In this document: positions 29,303 to 29,450 of the stretch, piece by piece
How the letters are laid out: the number at the start of each line of letters is the position of its first letter
How positions within the stretch are numbered: position 1 is the first letter of the stretch
Assembly: GCA_009869945.1 (NCBI GenBank)
Contig: WIXG01000643.1
Span: forward strand, 1 to 29,450
Reading direction: 5' to 3'
DNA from: Mesaphorura yosii
Taxonomy: Eukaryota; Arthropoda; Collembola; Poduromorpha; Tullbergiidae
DNA length: 29,450 nt
The notes under the pieces: model-generated
What the model saw: the letters and a program-made list of their open reading frames with translations, nothing else
Told to the model about the DNA's origin: nothing
The model's database searches: none
Program-made: the position numbers and the translations under genes

Positions 29303-29450
29303 GAATGAGAAGTTCACATTTATGGTAATTGGGTGGGTTGCAGAACCCTTCACATGGCGCAAGTTGGGCTGAAGCAGCTGTACTTGAGCAGAATGAAACG
29401 GGATATAGAACAGGTCAAGCCACAATGCGATTTCTTTACAATAAGAATTG
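29303..29450 (+). repeat. Dispersed repeat, copy 2 (runs off the window)
   Basis: Matches 14742-14884 almost perfectly and is still matching at the window edge, so the shared block is longer than seen here. It begins within two bases of the end of the propeller duplication. Confidence 0.85.

Noticed and set aside
1..29450. CRISPR arrays, operons, rRNA or tRNA genes
   Set aside because: The window is eukaryotic; no regularly spaced identical repeats apart from the degenerate minisatellite, and no tRNA-like B-box arrangement was found on reading through.

Overview
The window looks like arthropod nuclear DNA, most probably from a springtail (Collembola) or a close relative. It carries insect-type chemoreceptors (three 7-TM gustatory/odorant-receptor-like genes and one ionotropic receptor), short GT-AG introns of about 53-80 bp, AATAAA polyadenylation signals and TTAGG-type repeats. 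Assignment to Collembola rather than another arthropod group is an inference from the gene mix, notably a Death/NB-ARC/TPR gene of a type most insects lack, and was not tested against a database.

Layout. At 58-565 (-) two exons of a Death-domain gene run off the left edge. At 2716-3045 (-) lies a possible gustatory-receptor 3' remnant. At 3260-4465 (+) is a complete, very GC-rich 7-TM receptor. It converges on a broken GMC oxidoreductase at 4551-5420 (-). At 5877-7089 (-) a three-exon secreted, glycosylated protein can be reconstructed. At 8184-10157 (-) a beta-propeller-like fragment is fused to the C-terminal part of a second GMC oxidoreductase, with several stops. At 11098-13349 (+) is an intact two-exon NLR-like gene (Death domain, NB-ARC, TPR-like repeats). 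A second intact 7-TM receptor lies at 15258-16367 (+), an intronless ionotropic receptor at 18205-20619 (+), and a third 7-TM receptor at 24428-25678 (-). The right end holds a decayed secreted kelch-like gene (26540-27572, -), a third GMC remnant (27694-28108, +) and a truncated hAT transposon (28226-28910) joined to copies of sequences also found at 9.2-9.6 kb and 14.7-14.9 kb.

Non-coding structure is rich. The most striking element is a 663-bp unit at 21789-22451. It has 36-bp terminal inverted repeats beginning CACTATG and is flanked by a perfect 5-bp duplication (CACAG). These are the hallmarks of Transib/ProtoRAG-type transposons, whose ends resemble the V(D)J recombination heptamer. 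There is also an 853-bp inverted-repeat element (13608-14460), a TTAGG-containing imperfect hairpin (about 20950-21165) and a minisatellite (about 16558-16920).

The genes do not form an operon. The region reads as a chemoreceptor- and immune-type-receptor-bearing stretch interleaved with duplicated gene fragments and mobile elements. The working genes (receptors, IR, NLR-like, secreted proteins) are mostly environment-sensing or extracellular; the GMC, propeller and kelch copies are relics.
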